DNA of 64,000 nt from Mycobacterium gordonae (GTDB taxonomy: Bacteria > Actinomycetota > Actinomycetes > Mycobacteriales > Mycobacteriaceae). The notes under the pieces are model-generated. The model ran no database searches. It saw only the letters and a list, made by a program, of their open reading frames with translations, and was not told where the DNA came from. How positions within the stretch are numbered: the first letter of the stretch is position 1; each line of letters starts with the position of its first letter. Where the stretch lies: the NCBI RefSeq assembly GCF_017086405.1, contig NZ_CP070973.1, positions 6,728,739-6,792,738 on the forward strand, read 5' to 3'. The translations under genes were made by a program, and so were the position numbers. This document shows positions 62,401 through 64,000 of this stretch, piece after piece.

Positions 62401-64000
62401 CTACCCGGAAATCACTGACACCGAGTTGCCGAAGCGGTTCGCGACATAAATCGCGCCGGTAGCGGGATTGACCGCGAGGCCGCCAGGCAACTCGCCGACG
62501 GTGATGGTGGCGGTGACGGCATTGGTGGCTGGGTTGATCACCGTAACGGCGTCGTTCCCTGTCGTGACGAAGACGAAACCGCTGGTCGGGCTGACGGCCA
62601 CAAACCGGGGAAAGTCGCCAATCGCGATGGTCGCAGTGACAAGGTTGGTGGCGGGGTTGATCACCGACATGGTCTGGCTGGTGATGTTGGCAACGTAGAT
62701 GTACCCGCTGGCCGGACTGATCGCCATCCCGCTAGGCGTATCGCCGACGCTGATGGGCGGACCAACCACCGAATTGGTGGCAGGATCAATCACTGAGACT
62801 GTGTCACTGTTGGAGTTGGCGACATAGACATTGCCAACCGGATTTACTGCCACCCCGGATGGAGTAATGCCGACGCCGATGGGCGGGCCGACCACCGAGT
62901 TGGTGGCGGGATTGATCACCGAGACCGTGCCGCTGCTGAGGTTGGTGACATACACATTGCCACCAGGCTTGATCGCCACCGCCGTTGGACTGTGTCCGAC
63001 GCCGATGGGCGGACCGATGACGGTATTGGTGGCGGGGTCGATCACCGACACGGTGTCGCTCGACACGTTTGCGACGTAGATGTTGCCACCCGGAACAATT
63101 GCCAACCCGCGCGGAGAGACACCGACGCCGATGGGCGAACCGACCACGGTGTTTGTCACCGGATCGATCATCGCTACTGTCGCGTTGCCAGCGTTGGTGA
63201 CGTAGACGTTGCCCCCCGGGTTGACCGCCACACCGGTCGGCGTAGCAAAGCCGCCTATCGTCGTCACGGTGCCACTGCTGCCGGCGGTGCCTCCCGTCCC
63301 GCCCACGCCACCGAACTGCCCGGCGGCCGCACCGCCGGTGCCACCGATCGCTCCGGCCGCGCTGAAACCGGCGGCACTCGCACCGCCCTGACCGCCGGTA
63401 CCACCTCCTCCGCCGGAACCCCCGACACCTGTGACGCCCGCCAATCCCGCGGACCCGAACAATCCCGAACCGAGAATTCCAGCCGCGCCGCCCACACCAC
63501 CCAACCCGGCGTCACCACCAACCCCGCCGGTGCCGCCGATCCCGCCGGCTACGCCCCACGTCGTGCTTGCTCCACCGACCCCACCGAAGCCACCGGACCC
63601 GCCGTTACCGCCGGCACCACCGGCGCCACCGACACCGAGCAGCCCCCAGCTGGACCCGCCGGCCCCACCCTGCCCCCCTATCCCGCCGGCGAAACCCACC
63701 CCGCCATTTCCGCCGGCGATGCCAGCACTGCCCACCATGAGGCTGGAACCGCCGGCTCCGCCTGAGCCTCCGGCTCCGCCTGAGCCTCCGGCCCCACCTA
63801 CCCCCAGCCACAGCGCCCGACCGGCACCACCAGCCCCACCAGAGCCGCCGGCCCCGCCCACTCCTGTGGCACTGGCGCTGCCGGTCCCCCCGAAACCCCC
63901 GGCCCCGCCGGCCCCGGCTAACCACCCGCCGGCACCCCCCGTGCCGCCCGCTCCGCCGGCACCCCCACCGACGCCGGCCCCGCCGGCACCGCCGGCCCCC
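62401..64000 (-). CDS. PE_PGRS-type protein with C-terminal YVTN beta-propeller, 5' end outside window
   Basis: The minus-strand frame stays open to the window edge. From the edge to about 63250 it encodes Gly-Gly-Ala/Gly-Gly-X repeats (GGAGGSGGAGGAG type), as in PGRS domains. From about 63260 to the stop at 62401 it encodes seven YVTN repeats of about 42 residues (GNVYVTNAGNATVAMIDPVT to AIYVANRFGNSVSVISG), which suits a seven-bladed propeller. The PE domain should lie beyond 64000. PGRS proteins are surface-exposed; the propeller would be a binding module. Ligand unknown. Confidence 0.85.
   Translation of the reverse strand, partial: GAGGAGGAGVGGGAGGAGGTGGAGGWLAGAGGAGGFGGTGSASATGVGGAGGSGGAGGAGRALWLGVGGAGGSGGAGGSGGAGGSSLMVGSAGIAGGNGGVGFAGGIGGQGGAGGSSWGLLGVGGAGGAGGNGGSGGFGGVGGASTTWGVAGGIGGTGGVGGDAGLGGVGGAAGILGSGLFGSAGLAGVTGVGGSGGGGGTGGQGGASAAGFSAAGAIGGTGGAAAGQFGGVGGTGGTAGSSGTVTTIGGFATPTGVAVNPGGNVYVTNAGNATVAMIDPVTNTVVGSPIGVGVSPRGLAIVPGGNIYVANVSSDTVSVIDPATNTVIGPPIGVGHSPTAVAIKPGGNVYVTNLSSGTVSVINPATNSVVGPPIGVGITPSGVAVNPVGNVYVANSNSDTVSVIDPATNSVVGPPISVGDTPSGMAISPASGYIYVANITSQTMSVINPATNLVTATIAIGDFPRFVAVSPTSGFVFVTTGNDAVTVINPATNAVTATITVGELPGGLAVNPATGAIYVANRFGNSVSVISG

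Overview
The window is high-GC actinobacterial DNA and almost certainly the chromosome of a slow-growing Mycobacterium outside the M. tuberculosis complex. The evidence is a 1234-residue PPE-MPTR gene, a PE gene, a PE_PGRS-type gene, a 13E12-type DUF222/HNH gene, a complete ergothioneine operon, and gene order that follows M. tuberculosis H37Rv from about Rv3687c to Rv3721c in the same orientation. Rv numbers are orthology assignments from recalled family features and gene order, not from a search. I saw no rRNA, tRNA or CRISPR.

Region 1 (1-21200) is an accessory signalling and redox block on both sides of the RsfB gene. It starts with the end of a CheB-like protein, a STAS/ATPase-like protein and a CheR-PAS gene broken by a one-base frameshift. 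Next come a glycosyltransferase-fold protein, an AraC regulator, a PAS-ANTAR regulator, a type IB topoisomerase and a secreted haem-binding-type protein. A stressosome operon follows (rsbR, rsbS, rsbT, rsbX and an RsbU-like phosphatase fused to an RsbW-like kinase domain). Its last gene is a predicted haem-oxygenase-like iron enzyme. A CDGSH iron-sulfur protein and an NPPY methyltransferase converge on that gene. A DJ-1/PfpI protein, a zinc alcohol dehydrogenase with an overlapping SRPBCC membrane protein, an F420-type oxidoreductase, an SOS-box-bearing DUF222/HNH gene and a decayed transposase complete the block.

Region 2 (21392-34695) is the conserved backbone: YqeY-like protein; the Rv3689-Rv3693 operon (proline-rich membrane protein, DUF4129, DUF4350, MoxR, DUF58); a SpoIIM-like protein; an RDD protein; glpK; a GCS2-like protein; and a methyltransferase. 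A small membrane protein and a PadR regulator with a clear inverted-repeat operator are inserted. VapBC48 is absent.

Region 3 (34689-49434) is the ergothioneine locus, egtABCDE, with overlapping stops and starts. The giant PPE-MPTR gene lies downstream. Upstream are an organic hydroperoxide reductase and a clade-3 catalase, so thiol synthesis and peroxide detoxification sit together. Small histidine-rich membrane proteins and secreted proteins follow.

Region 4 (49444-61506) holds housekeeping genes: asd and ask; leuA with a leaderless Leu-rich leader peptide and hairpin; a DnaQ-like exonuclease; murT-gatD for peptidoglycan amidation; a PE gene; recR and ebfC; the amidase ami1; an SRPBCC protein; and dnaX. 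Region 5 (61507-64000) holds a seven-bladed YVTN propeller at the end of a PE_PGRS-type gene, followed by a degenerate second propeller.
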